From contig OX638341.1 of the NCBI GenBank assembly GCA_951812965.1, positions 3,082,438 to 3,146,437 on the forward strand: a stretch of 64,000 nt of DNA, given 5' to 3'. Every line of letters begins with the position of its first letter. The first letter of the stretch is position 1. Positions 46,284 through 55,281 of the stretch are shown piece by piece. The DNA comes from an uncultured Pseudohongiella sp. Lineage in GTDB: Bacteria > Pseudomonadota > Gammaproteobacteria > Pseudomonadales > Pseudohongiellaceae. The position numbers and the translations under genes were made by a program. The notes beneath the pieces were generated by a model. The model had not been told where the DNA came from and did not search any database. It was given only the letters and a program-made list of their open reading frames with translations.

Positions 46284-47609
46284 ATGGTACGAATCTCACT
46301 ACTGCAGAAAGCGGCTGCCATTGGGTTGATCGGACTGTCGTCTCTTGTCACGGCGCAGTCCGAATTGACCTTGGAACAGGCGGTTTCGCTTGCTCTGGGA
46401 AACGACCCCTGGCTGGATGGAAGCCACTATCGGGAGCGGGCCCTGACAGCGCAAAGCATAGCCGCCGAGAGCTTGCCCGACCCCATGGTATCGGTCGGAT
46501 TCGAAAACTTGCCGGCGAACGGCTTCAACTTTCGCCAGGAACCGATGACGCAATTCAGAGTCGGCGTCAGCCAGGAATTTCCCCGGAGTGAAACGCGCGA
46601 TTTGAAACGTCGGCAATTGAGTGAAGAGGGCGCACAGCAACCCTTGATGCGGCAGGACCGCCTGGCCAGAGTCACGGTCGCCGTTTCCCGTTTGTGGCTG
46701 GAGACCTATCGCAACCGCTGGGCCCGCGAGTTGATAGAAGAAGATCGCGCGCTGTTCGAATACCTCGTCGATGTAGCCGAATCAAGTTACACCAGCGCGG
46801 TCGGCGAAACCCGGAGGCAGGACCTGGTGCGCGCGCAGCTCGAACTCATTCGCCTGGAAGACCGGCTGATGGAGTTGCAGCAGCAACAGGAAATGAACCT
46901 TGCCGGGTTGCACGAGTGGCTGCCCGGAGCCAACATGAACGACATCGAACTCAGCCGTTCATTGCCGGAATTGACGGTCGGCCAATCACTGGCCGCCGGG
47001 CAAGACCCGGACCGCGCCGAACGACTCTTGCAGTTGCTGCTGGCGCATCCGCGAATCAGATCGATCGATCAGAAGATCGTCGCCACGGGCACCGGCATCC
47101 GGTTGGCGGAAAAGAAGTACAAACCCCAATGGAGCGTCAATGCCAGTTACGGCTATAGGGAAGACGATCCAATGGGAGTTTATCGAAGCGATTTCGTCTC
47201 CTTTGGAGTGAGCTTCGATTTGCCGATATTCACCACAAACCGGCAAGACAGGGAAGTGCAGGCGGCCCAAGACACCGAGGCGGCCGCCCGAACCGAGAAA
47301 ACTCTCGAACTGCGGTCGATGCTCGCCGGCCTTGAAGCCGCATTGGCTAGTCTGGAACGTCTGAGCCAGCGCGAAACACTCTATGAAGAGCGGCTCTTGC
47401 AGGAAATCAGCGACCAGGCCGAGGCCTCGCTGACGGCATACACCAACGAAGCCGGCGACTTCGCCGAAGTCGTGAGAGCGCGTATCGCCGAACTCAACAC
47501 CAACATCGAATTCCTGAACATTCAGATCGATCGGCTGCAAACCATAGCCGAACTGAACTACTACCTGGTCCCGGTCGAAGAGGACAACATCCGGAGCGTC
47601 TCACCATGA
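46284..47609 (+). CDS. TolC-family outer-membrane channel of HME-RND system (CusC/CzcC-like)
   Basis: A 441-residue outer-membrane efflux protein. Signal to VTAQS; then LTLEQAVSLALGNDPWL, the start of the first TolC repeat, GFENLPANGFNFRQEPMTQFRVGVSQEFPR, and a second repeat with PIFTTNRQDREVQAAQ. Long helical stretches form the periplasmic tunnel. AAAGGAG lies 10 bases before ATG 46284. Its stop overlaps the adaptor start by 4 bases (ATGA). It forms the exit duct for copper or silver with the next two proteins. Confidence 0.9.
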   Translation: MVRISLLQKAAAIGLIGLSSLVTAQSELTLEQAVSLALGNDPWLDGSHYRERALTAQSIAAESLPDPMVSVGFENLPANGFNFRQEPMTQFRVGVSQEFPRSETRDLKRRQLSEEGAQQPLMRQDRLARVTVAVSRLWLETYRNRWARELIEEDRALFEYLVDVAESSYTSAVGETRRQDLVRAQLELIRLEDRLMELQQQQEMNLAGLHEWLPGANMNDIELSRSLPELTVGQSLAAGQDPDRAERLLQLLLAHPRIRSIDQKIVATGTGIRLAEKKYKPQWSVNASYGYREDDPMGVYRSDFVSFGVSFDLPIFTTNRQDREVQAAQDTEAAARTEKTLELRSMLAGLEAALASLERLSQRETLYEERLLQEISDQAEASLTAYTNEAGDFAEVVRARIAELNTNIEFLNIQIDRLQTIAELNYYLVPVEEDNIRSVSP

Positions 47610-48838
47610 ACAAATCAATCGTTTACACGATTTTTGCACTGGCGGCGACCGCCGCCGCGACTCATTTCCTGACGCGGTACGCCATGAACGCGTCCGCGGT
47701 CGACCGCGACGGACAGGCCGGTGACGCATCCCCGCTCTACTGGGTGGCGCCCATGGACCCGGATTTCCGCCGCGACGGACCCGGCAAGTCGCCCATGGGC
47801 ATGGATCTGATACCGGTCTACGCGGACAACGGATTGGATCCGGACGACCCGGGCATGATTTTCATTTCACCGGATGTCGTCAACAACCTGGGGGTGCGCA
47901 CGGCGCAGGTAGAACGCCGTTCGATGCACACCCGGATTACCACGGTCGGCTATGTGCAATACGACGAAGACCAGCTTGTGCATATCCATCCGCGAGTCGA
48001 AGGGTGGATCGAAATACTGTACGTACAGGCCGCCGGCGACCCGGTGGAAGCAGGCGAACCCTTGTATTCGCTGTATTCCCCGCAATTGGTGAACGCCCAG
48101 GAAGAATTGCTGCTGGCGCTCAATCGCGACAACGAGCGTTTCGTTCAGGCCGCCGAAGATCAATTGCGGGCGCTCCAGATCAGCGACGCGGAAATCAACG
48201 ACCTGCGAGACACGCGCCAGGTGAAACAGACGTTGACCTTTTATGCGCCCCAGTCTGGCGTGGTGGACAACCTCAATATTCGCGAGGGTTTTTTCGTGGG
48301 GCCCGGAACGACGATTATGTCGATTGGCTCCCTGAATGACGTATGGGTCGAAGCGGAAGTCTTCGAACGTCAGGCCGCTCTGGTAGAAGCGGGATTGCCG
48401 GTCACGATGTCGCTGGATTACTTGCCCGGCAGGCTCTGGGAGGGAAGCGTCGACTACGTCTACCCTACCCTGAATGCCCAAACGCGCACCGCCCGGGTCC
48501 GGCTGCGATTCGAAAATCCCGATGGCCTTTTGAAACCCAACATGTTTGCGCAAGTGACCATTCTTGCCGACGCGGCGGACGACGTACTGGTGATTCCGCG
48601 CGAAGCCGTCATTCGCACGGCCAGACAGGACCGCGTCGTACTGGCCGCGGGCGACGGGCGCTTCAAGTCGGTCGCTGTCAGCCTGGGGCGACTGGACGAC
48701 CAGTACGCGGAAATCTCCCATGGAGTGGAAGAAGGCGAACGGGTCGTCGTCTCCGCGCAATTCCTGCTGGATTCAGAGTCCAGCCAAACTTCGGATTTCA
48801 TGCGCATGAACCACGATGAAGAAGCGATCGATCAATAA
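47606..48838 (+). CDS. Periplasmic adaptor subunit of Cu/Ag efflux (CusB-like)
   Basis: Membrane-fusion protein of 410 residues. An N-terminal anchor helix is followed by a heavy-metal-binding domain, YWVAPMDPDFRRDGPGKSPMGMDLIPVY, whose Met cluster is typical of copper and silver adaptors. Then the lipoyl/hairpin domain (VHIHPRVEGWIEILYVQAAGDPVEAG...YSLYSPQLVNAQEE) and beta-barrel segments (GTTIMSIGSLNDVWVEAEVFE, LEGSVDYVYP-type). It links CusA to CusC and hands metal to CusA. Translationally coupled to the channel gene. Confidence 0.93.
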   Translation: MNKSIVYTIFALAATAAATHFLTRYAMNASAVDRDGQAGDASPLYWVAPMDPDFRRDGPGKSPMGMDLIPVYADNGLDPDDPGMIFISPDVVNNLGVRTAQVERRSMHTRITTVGYVQYDEDQLVHIHPRVEGWIEILYVQAAGDPVEAGEPLYSLYSPQLVNAQEELLLALNRDNERFVQAAEDQLRALQISDAEINDLRDTRQVKQTLTFYAPQSGVVDNLNIREGFFVGPGTTIMSIGSLNDVWVEAEVFERQAALVEAGLPVTMSLDYLPGRLWEGSVDYVYPTLNAQTRTARVRLRFENPDGLLKPNMFAQVTILADAADDVLVIPREAVIRTARQDRVVLAAGDGRFKSVAVSLGRLDDQYAEISHGVEEGERVVVSAQFLLDSESSQTSDFMRMNHDEEAIDQ

Positions 48839-48891
48839 GTCAACGTTCGTCATCTGCGGTCCCCGAAATTCGGGCCTGCCGGGAGACAGTC

Positions 48892-51800
48892 ATGATTGAA
48901 GCCCTCATTCGCTGGTCCATCAGGAACCGGCCCCTGGTGCTGCTGGCTACGGCAGTTGTCGCGGCCGCCGGGTTGTTCGCCCTGAGAAATACTCCGGTGG
49001 ACGCGATTCCCGATCTATCGGACGTACAGGTGATCGTCAAGACCAGTTATCCGGGGCAGGCGCCACAGGTCGTGGAGGACCAGATCACCTATCCGCTCTC
49101 CTCGGCGATGTTGTCGGTGCCGGGCGCTGAAACAGTTCGCGGATATTCCTTTTTCGGCGATTCCTACGTCTACGTGATCTTCAACGAAGACACCGATCTG
49201 TATTGGGCTCGTTCACGCGTGCTCGAGTACCTGAGCCAGGTGGCGCCTTCATTGCCCGCGAGCGCCCGGCCGCAATTGGGACCGGATGCCACAGGCGTAG
49301 GCTGGGTTTACCTGTATGCGCTCGTCGACCGGACTGGCCGCCACGATATCAGCGAATTACGCTCCATCCAGGACTGGTTCCTCAAATACGAACTTCAAAC
49401 CGTGCCTGGCGTATCGGAAGTCGCTTCGGTAGGCGGCATGGTCAAGCAGTACCAGGTGCTCGTCAATCCGGAAAAACTTCGCGCCTTCGACTTACCCCTG
49501 GAGCAAATCCGTACCGCGATTCAGCGCGCCAACCAGGAAGTGGGCGCTTCCGTCGTGGAAATGGCCGAAGCCGAATACATCGTGCGCGCTTCAGGGTACA
49601 TCCAGAGCGAGGAAGACCTGGCCAACATCCCCTTGAGCGTGAACTTATACGGTGCGCCACTACGGTTGAAGGACGTCGCCGAGATCAATCTCGGCCCACA
49701 AATGCGAAGAGGAATCGCCGAACTCAACGGCGAAGGCGAAACAGTCGGCGGCCTGATCGTCATGCGCTACGGCGAGAACGCCCAACGAACCATTGACGGC
49801 GTCAAGGCAAAACTCCAGGAGTTGCGGCAGGGTTTGCCGGATGGTGTGGAGATCGTTCCCGTCTATGACCGATCTGGTCTTATCGCGCGGGCGATCGACA
49901 ACCTATGGCAAAAACTGGCGCAGGAACTGCTGTTGGTGGGATTCATATGCATGATATTCCTGCTCCATCTGCGCTCGTCCCTGGTCGCCATCATAACTTT
50001 GCCGATCGGCATTCTCGCGGCTTTTCTGGTGATGTACATGCAAGGCCTGAACGCAAACATCATGTCTCTGGGCGGCATCGCAATCGCCATCGGGTCCATG
50101 GTCGACGGTGTGATCGTACTGATCGAGAATCTGCACAGGCACATGGAGCGCCAGCAAGTTACCCGCGAGAACCGTTGGCGGATCGTCGCGGATTCGGCTG
50201 CTGAAGTCGGGCCGGCGCTGTTTTTCAGCTTGCTGATCATCGCGGTGAGTTTCCTGCCGGTGTTTACCCTGGAGTCCCAGGAAGGACGCCTGTTCTCCCC
50301 GCTGGCCTATACCAAAACCTATGCCATGGCGGCCGCGGCAATATTGGCGGTGACGTTGATACCCGTGCTCATGGGCTATTTCATTCGGGGCAATATTCGC
50401 CCGCAACGGAAAAACCCGGTTAACAATATACTGATTCGAGCGTACATCCCGGTTCTCAGGACCGTGCTGAATCATCCGAAGACCACCTTGGCCGCGGCGG
50501 CATTGGTTGGAGCAAGCGTCTGGTGGCCATTGCAAAACATGGGCAGCGAATTTATCCCGCCGCTGGACGAAGGAGATCTGATGTACATGCCGACGACCTA
50601 CCCGGGCATCTCCATCGGCAAGGCGCGCGAATTGCTGCAACAGACGGACAAGCTGATCCGCACTGTTCCAGAGGTGGAAACGGTATTCGGAAAAATCGGC
50701 CGAGCCGAAACCGCAACCGACCCGGCGCCGCTGACGATGATCGAAACTTTTGTCCAGTTGAAAGACAGGAATGAGTGGCGCCCGGGCCTAACTCCGGAAT
50801 CGCTGAGAGCCGAACTCGACGGACTAGTCAATCTGCCCGGCCTCACCAACGCATGGGTGATGCCGATCAGAACCCGTATCGATATGCTGGCGACCGGCAT
50901 CAAGACGCCTGTCGGCATCAAGATTGCCGGGAGTGACCTCGCACGGATTCAGGATATTGGTCAACAACTGGAATCGATCCTGTCCGGCGTGGAGGGCACG
51001 GCGTCCGTATATTCCGAGCGCGTGGCGGGAGGGCGTTACATCCAGATCGATATCGACCGGGAAAAGGCTTCGCGCTTTGGCCTGAATATAGCCGATGTCC
51101 AGGAGGTGATCGGCTCGGCCATAGGCGGCGTGAACGTCACTCAGACCGTCGAAGGCCAGGAACGCTATCCGGTTAACATCCGCTATCCGCAATCCTATCG
51201 CAATTCGCCTGAACAACTGTCTCTGCTGCCGGTCGTGACAGCGGCCGGCGAACGGATAGCCCTCGGCGACGTTGCCAGAGTGTATATCGAAGACGGCCCG
51301 CCCGGCATCAAGAGCGAAAATTCGCGCATCAACGGCTGGGTCTATATCGATATCGAAGGGGTCGATGTCGGCGGATACGTTGAGGAAGCCATGCGGGCCG
51401 TGAGCGAACAACTCGATCTGCCGGCCGGTTATTCGATCAATTGGTCAGGTCAATATGAATACATGCTCCGCGCCAAGGAAAGACTCACCTATATCGTGCC
51501 GCTGACGCTCGCCGCGATTATCGTATTGCTGTTTATCAATTTCCGGCAAATCGCGCCGGTTCTGATGCTGATGGCCACAATGCCACTGACGCTCGTTGGC
51601 AGTTTCTGGCTGATGTATGGAATGTCGTTCAATTTTTCGATCGCCGTCGGCGTGGGTTTGATTGCATTGGCTGGCGTGGCGGTTGAGCTCGGCGTCATCA
51701 TGCTGGTCTACCTGAACCGCAGCAGCAGGGACGTCCTGCAGGAAAATACGGCAGACGATCGGCCTCCGACCCACGAAACGCTATACGACGCCATACTTCA

Positions 51801-52035
51801 TGGCGCCAGTTTGCGGGTGCGCCCGATTTTTATGACGGCCGGTTCCACCATAATCGGATTGCTTCCGATCATGCTCGCCACGGGCACGGGCTCCGAAGTC
51901 CTGCGCCGCCTGGCCGCTCCCATGGTGGGGGGAATGATCAGCGCCGTACTGATAACCCTGCTGGTACTCCCGGCAATTTATTACCTGTGGAACAAGAATA
52001 TGCCGCGAACGGCCACGTCGAGCCGACTCTCATGA
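48892..52035 (+). CDS. cusA: Cu(I)/Ag(I) efflux RND pump (CusA-like)
   Basis: HME-family RND permease of 1047 residues, the length of CusA. Twelve membrane helices and the TM4 motif GGIAIAIGSMVDGVIVLIENLHRH are seen. The three metal-binding methionines of E. coli CusA (M573, M623, M672) have counterparts at M566 (YMPTTYPG), M616 (PLTMIET) and M665 (RIDMLATG), each shifted by exactly 7, which argues for monovalent copper or silver rather than zinc or cobalt. GGGAGACAG precedes the ATG. No cusRS regulator and no cusF is present in the window. A truncated propeller gene follows after 21 bases. Confidence 0.95.
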   Translation: MIEALIRWSIRNRPLVLLATAVVAAAGLFALRNTPVDAIPDLSDVQVIVKTSYPGQAPQVVEDQITYPLSSAMLSVPGAETVRGYSFFGDSYVYVIFNEDTDLYWARSRVLEYLSQVAPSLPASARPQLGPDATGVGWVYLYALVDRTGRHDISELRSIQDWFLKYELQTVPGVSEVASVGGMVKQYQVLVNPEKLRAFDLPLEQIRTAIQRANQEVGASVVEMAEAEYIVRASGYIQSEEDLANIPLSVNLYGAPLRLKDVAEINLGPQMRRGIAELNGEGETVGGLIVMRYGENAQRTIDGVKAKLQELRQGLPDGVEIVPVYDRSGLIARAIDNLWQKLAQELLLVGFICMIFLLHLRSSLVAIITLPIGILAAFLVMYMQGLNANIMSLGGIAIAIGSMVDGVIVLIENLHRHMERQQVTRENRWRIVADSAAEVGPALFFSLLIIAVSFLPVFTLESQEGRLFSPLAYTKTYAMAAAAILAVTLIPVLMGYFIRGNIRPQRKNPVNNILIRAYIPVLRTVLNHPKTTLAAAALVGASVWWPLQNMGSEFIPPLDEGDLMYMPTTYPGISIGKARELLQQTDKLIRTVPEVETVFGKIGRAETATDPAPLTMIETFVQLKDRNEWRPGLTPESLRAELDGLVNLPGLTNAWVMPIRTRIDMLATGIKTPVGIKIAGSDLARIQDIGQQLESILSGVEGTASVYSERVAGGRYIQIDIDREKASRFGLNIADVQEVIGSAIGGVNVTQTVEGQERYPVNIRYPQSYRNSPEQLSLLPVVTAAGERIALGDVARVYIEDGPPGIKSENSRINGWVYIDIEGVDVGGYVEEAMRAVSEQLDLPAGYSINWSGQYEYMLRAKERLTYIVPLTLAAIIVLLFINFRQIAPVLMLMATMPLTLVGSFWLMYGMSFNFSIAVGVGLIALAGVAVELGVIMLVYLNRSSRDVLQENTADDRPPTHETLYDAILHGASLRVRPIFMTAGSTIIGLLPIMLATGTGSEVLRRLAAPMVGGMISAVLITLLVLPAIYYLWNKNMPRTATSSRLS

Positions 52036-52056
52036 AACGAGCGGGATGACGGGCGC

Positions 52057-52725
52057 GTGACGGGCAAGGAGCCGTGGCAGGGAGATTTTATCGAAAACGC
52101 GGTCAACCAGGACTGGGAAGACATCACCAGCTATGGCGTTAATCTATACATCGCCGACATGGGCAACAACCGCAATACCCGTCGCAACCTGGGCATTTAT
52201 GTCGTGCCCTGGGAGTCGCTAAGCGATACCCGGACGGCGAGCGCGACTCGATTCATTCCAGTCCATTACCCCGAACAGACCGGATATCCCCCGCTTGATC
52301 GACATTTCGACAGCGAGAGTTTGTTCTTTGCGGATGGCAGCCTGTATGCGATCACCAAGCACCGTCAGCCGGTTCCGATTCAGCAAGCCGAACCGGGAGC
52401 AAACCTCTACCGACTCGATTCGCAATCTGAATCAGCATCGAACGCGCTGACCTTGATCGACCATCACCCCGAACTCACTTCCGCAACAGCCGCTGAGTTG
52501 TCGCCGGATGGGAATACATTGGCCGTGCTCAGCTACACTGCAATCTGGCTGTTCGAGCGACCAGCAGAGGGCGATGCCTGGCTGTCAGCTCCTTCAAGCG
52601 AGTTGCTGGTTAACGTAGATTCCGCCCGGCAGATCGAGGCCATTGCTTGGGTGGATGATGATACTCTCGTTATCACTAACGAACAGCGAGACTTATTCAC
52701 AGCAAAGGCGCCGTATGGGAATTGA
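52057..52725 (+). pseudogene. N-terminally truncated copy of the propeller lipoprotein gene
   Basis: The frame (from GTG 52057, 222 codons) matches residues about 95-319 of the protein encoded at 43530-44489. DNA is identical over long stretches (for example 43903-43997 against 52149-52243). The signal peptide and first third are missing, and the break lies just after the cusA stop codon. The tail differs (FTAKAPYGN against PVALFSPSE). Without export signal it is probably non-functional. Confidence 0.8.
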
Positions 52726-52826
52726 TATTCCCACACAGATACCATAAGATTGCTTTTAATAGTCGATATCGGCCCTGTGGGAGGGTATTTGTGCAGTAAG
52801 AACTTGGGGGTCGCGCAATCGAATAT

Positions 52827-54023
52827 ATGATGCTGCACTTATTCAGCCGTTTTAGTAGCACTCAACTTGTCCGTTTCGGGAACTCTCTCGCACCCGCTAG
52901 TCTTGGTCTATTTTTGTGCATATCGTCGCTTTACAGTTCAAAGTACGCAGTTTTACTATTAATACTTCCGTTGCTTTGTGTGCAGAAGCGCAAGTTAGAT
53001 GAACTACATACAGGGAGGGTATCGACAGCGCTGTTCGTCGCAATTTGCGCGATGCTCGTCCTGACTACCACGATAAAAGCCGATTGGAGTGGAATTTATC
53101 CAACTCTGATTATGACCATGTATGCCGCTCTGATATTTTTCCATTGCGCGTACTTCAAAGACTCTATCGGCTTAACCGCCAAGTTCATGCTGCTTGCGTT
53201 TTTTGTAGTTTCTCTCAGGATACTGATAGTAGGATTAACCGGGGAATCCGGTCCGCAAGAAATCGTCAATCAAATTCGTTCACCTCTACTCGTCGTTCCC
53301 AACGACTATGCAGCCATTCTGGTGATGGCGCCAATAATCAATTATGGTGTGCGGGAGTTCCCCAATGCCATGAGCAAATCCGTGACACTATGCATCTGGG
53401 TTACGGCGATACTCACCTCGGTCGTGCTTGAATCAAGGCTTTGCCTGCTGTTGCTCCTGATCTGGCTGATTCTGGAAGCGCCGTCTGTCCGGTATAAGCG
53501 ACAATTTGTTCTAAGCTCGGGAATCGTTCTGGCAATCGCTGCGTCGATGATAGTTGCCCAAACAAACTTGCTTGCGAAGATTGGTCAATTCCCGACATCA
53601 AGAATCCCTGTGTGGGATGCGGCGCTGCACCAGATTGCAACTTCACCACTAATTGGCTCCGGAATCGACTCGTTCAGACAGTTCTATACGACCCATTTGG
53701 TTACGGCGAACTATAGTGACTTCATTATCGTGGACAGCCGCCAAATGCCATGGGCGCACAATCTGTTTCTTGATGTATCCATCGCGTTCGGCATCCCAGC
53801 GGCGATTTTGCTCATTGCGCTGTTATCTTACATCGCTCTTTCTGCATGGAACCAAAGAGGTGAGCTGGAAAAAATAATGTTTGTTTCCATCCTGATGTTT
53901 CTCGCGGCAGCGCTGATCGAATTTTCCCATCTACGAATTTACCCCCTTGCATTAATCGCAATTTATGCGGGCTATGCGGCCTGCGTACCTGTTAAAACCA
54001 GCACAGAGAGAGCTCCAGGATGA
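52827..54023 (+). CDS. O-antigen ligase/Wzy-like polytopic membrane protein
   Basis: A 398-residue protein with about ten to twelve membrane helices. The large periplasmic loop with RIPVWDAALHQIATSPLIGSGIDSFRQFY and a conserved His (MPWAHNLFLDVSIAFGIPAAI) is the signature of the O-antigen ligase/WaaL-Wzy family (PF04932). It would join glycan chains in the periplasm. No other glycan genes are near. Codon use is clearly AT-richer than the surroundings, a sign of transfer. Start ATG 52827 or 52830. Its stop overlaps the next start by 4 bases. Confidence 0.85.
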   Translation: MMLHLFSRFSSTQLVRFGNSLAPASLGLFLCISSLYSSKYAVLLLILPLLCVQKRKLDELHTGRVSTALFVAICAMLVLTTTIKADWSGIYPTLIMTMYAALIFFHCAYFKDSIGLTAKFMLLAFFVVSLRILIVGLTGESGPQEIVNQIRSPLLVVPNDYAAILVMAPIINYGVREFPNAMSKSVTLCIWVTAILTSVVLESRLCLLLLLIWLILEAPSVRYKRQFVLSSGIVLAIAASMIVAQTNLLAKIGQFPTSRIPVWDAALHQIATSPLIGSGIDSFRQFYTTHLVTANYSDFIIVDSRQMPWAHNLFLDVSIAFGIPAAILLIALLSYIALSAWNQRGELEKIMFVSILMFLAAALIEFSHLRIYPLALIAIYAGYAACVPVKTSTERAPG

Positions 54024-54499
54024 ATAATTTGTCAATTTACTGTCGAACTACAGCACTGTTCGGACTGCTGTATGTTTTCGTACTTCCATCGTTGTCATCA
54101 TTTGGTCAGTCTGAATATGACTATGATTATGGAAACGGCTATGGTTATAGCTCGCCCGTAGTAAGTGTGCTCGATTCAGCGACGTCCAATGAAGAAAATC
54201 GCCACTTGGGATTCGTTGTATTACTCAGCGAACCACAAAATCATCCCGTCTCTTGCGATACAGCGGCAGAAATAGCCTTTGGCGACAAAGTGCTGGAATA
54301 TCCGAATGCGCCTCCGCACGTTACGTTCCAACCCGGAGTAATTGAACAAGTCGTTCAAGTCAACATCGAACTTGGCGCATACGACACCACAATCCTCGAT
54401 ACTCAATCGATTGCAATTGCTTTCGGCACTACTCAATGTGTTGGAGCATCTTTGAACACAGAATACCAATTCGGAGTGGGGATAGTTTCGTCACGTTAG
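54020..54499 (+). CDS. Small exported protein coupled to O-antigen-ligase-like gene
   Basis: Unrecognised 159-residue protein. Signal peptide ends SSFGQS, then a Tyr/Gly-rich linker (EYDYDYGNGYGYSS), then a beta-rich domain (VVSVLDSATSNEENRHLGFVVLLSEPQ ... VEQVVQVNIELGAYDT) reminiscent of one Calx-beta-type strand set. Two Cys (SCDTAAE, TQCVGAS) could pair. It is translationally coupled (ATGA) to the ligase-like gene and shares its low GC, so the two probably arrived together. Function unknown. Confidence 0.65.
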   Translation: MNNLSIYCRTTALFGLLYVFVLPSLSSFGQSEYDYDYGNGYGYSSPVVSVLDSATSNEENRHLGFVVLLSEPQNHPVSCDTAAEIAFGDKVLEYPNAPPHVTFQPGVIEQVVQVNIELGAYDTTILDTQSIAIAFGTTQCVGASLNTEYQFGVGIVSSR

Positions 54500-54534
54500 A
54501 CCAACGCCGCGCAGACGGGATTGGTCTAACGTGA
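54491..54534. terminator. 14-bp perfect inverted repeat at gene end
   Basis: TCACGTTAGACCAA (54491-54504) and TTGGTCTAACGTGA (54521-54534) with a 16-base loop. The stop codon of the small exported protein lies in the left arm. Likely a hairpin terminator, usable in both directions; no T-run. Confidence 0.6.
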
Positions 54535-54558
54535 CCGCCAAGTCTAGACCCGCCGTCG

Positions 54559-55089
54559 TCAGAAAGTCTGCGAGTCTGATCCACGCCATGGCGTCAGGCG
54601 CGGCCACCAGCGACGCACATGTTGGCAATAGCTCTTATACGATCCTTCAAATCTTCGACGGAGTTGCGGCTCCTCATAAAACTGCACGAACAGGTGGAAC
54701 GCGAGCAAAAGCAATCCGGCGTAGGCGAACAGGAGAGTCTGGCCGAAGAGTAGCGCCTGGCCCGCAATGATGGACAGCACGCAGACGTACATCGGGTTCC
54801 GCACGAACCGGTAGAGGCCAGATACAACCAGCACTTCGGTCTGCTCCACCGGCGCCGGCGTGCCACGCCCCTCAAGAGCGAATCGGCTAAAACAGTCCAA
54901 CAGACAGGCCAGGCCCACAACGACCGCCGCCATGCCCACCACCCGCCCGACCGGCAGACCAAACAGCGGCGGCTGCATCGACCAACCGAAAAGTACAAAC
55001 GGGACGAAACCGGCTATAACAGCGGGAGCGACCAGGAAGAAGGCGAATGACCCCAGAATCGCACGCGCAGTTGTACCCTTCTTGAACAT
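54559..55089 (-). CDS. Isoprenylcysteine methyltransferase-like (ICMT/PEMT) membrane protein
   Basis: A 176-residue membrane protein with four to five helices. The ICMT/PEMT motif is present: LYRFVRNPMYVCVLSIIAGQALLFG and FEEPQLRRRFEGSY-type QFYEEPQLRRRFEGSYKSYCQHV, which bind S-adenosylmethionine. ATG 55089 is chosen because the same start codons (MFKKGTTARAIL) are retained in the deleted copy at 45547-45618; the frame is open to 55236. Substrate unknown in bacteria. Divergent from the ATPase gene. Confidence 0.82.
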   Translation of the reverse strand: MFKKGTTARAILGSFAFFLVAPAVIAGFVPFVLFGWSMQPPLFGLPVGRVVGMAAVVVGLACLLDCFSRFALEGRGTPAPVEQTEVLVVSGLYRFVRNPMYVCVLSIIAGQALLFGQTLLFAYAGLLLLAFHLFVQFYEEPQLRRRFEGSYKSYCQHVRRWWPRLTPWRGSDSQTF

Positions 55090-55227
55090 TTCACGGTGCC
55101 CGAGGATCCCGGAAGTGATGTTACGGCAGCTTGGCGCGTGTTGTCGCGAACCGTTGAGTTGGAAATCTTCCGATGCATCGCTCCGGGATGGCGCCGGTTG
55201 ATTTCTCGTGCGTCCCGGACCACGAAT

Positions 55228-55274
55228 AAATACCATGAAAAAGTAATGTCAACCGTACTATTTTCATGGTATTT
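55228..55274 (+). promoter_or_regulatory. Operator-like inverted repeat before ATPase gene
   Basis: AAATACCATGAAAAAGTA (55228-55245) and TACTATTTTCATGGTATTT (55256-55274) are reverse complements except for one extra base. The repeat ends 7 bases before ATG 55282 and so covers the promoter or leader; likely bound by a repressor, perhaps the gene product itself. Confidence 0.6.
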
Positions 55275-55281
55275 TTCTCAA

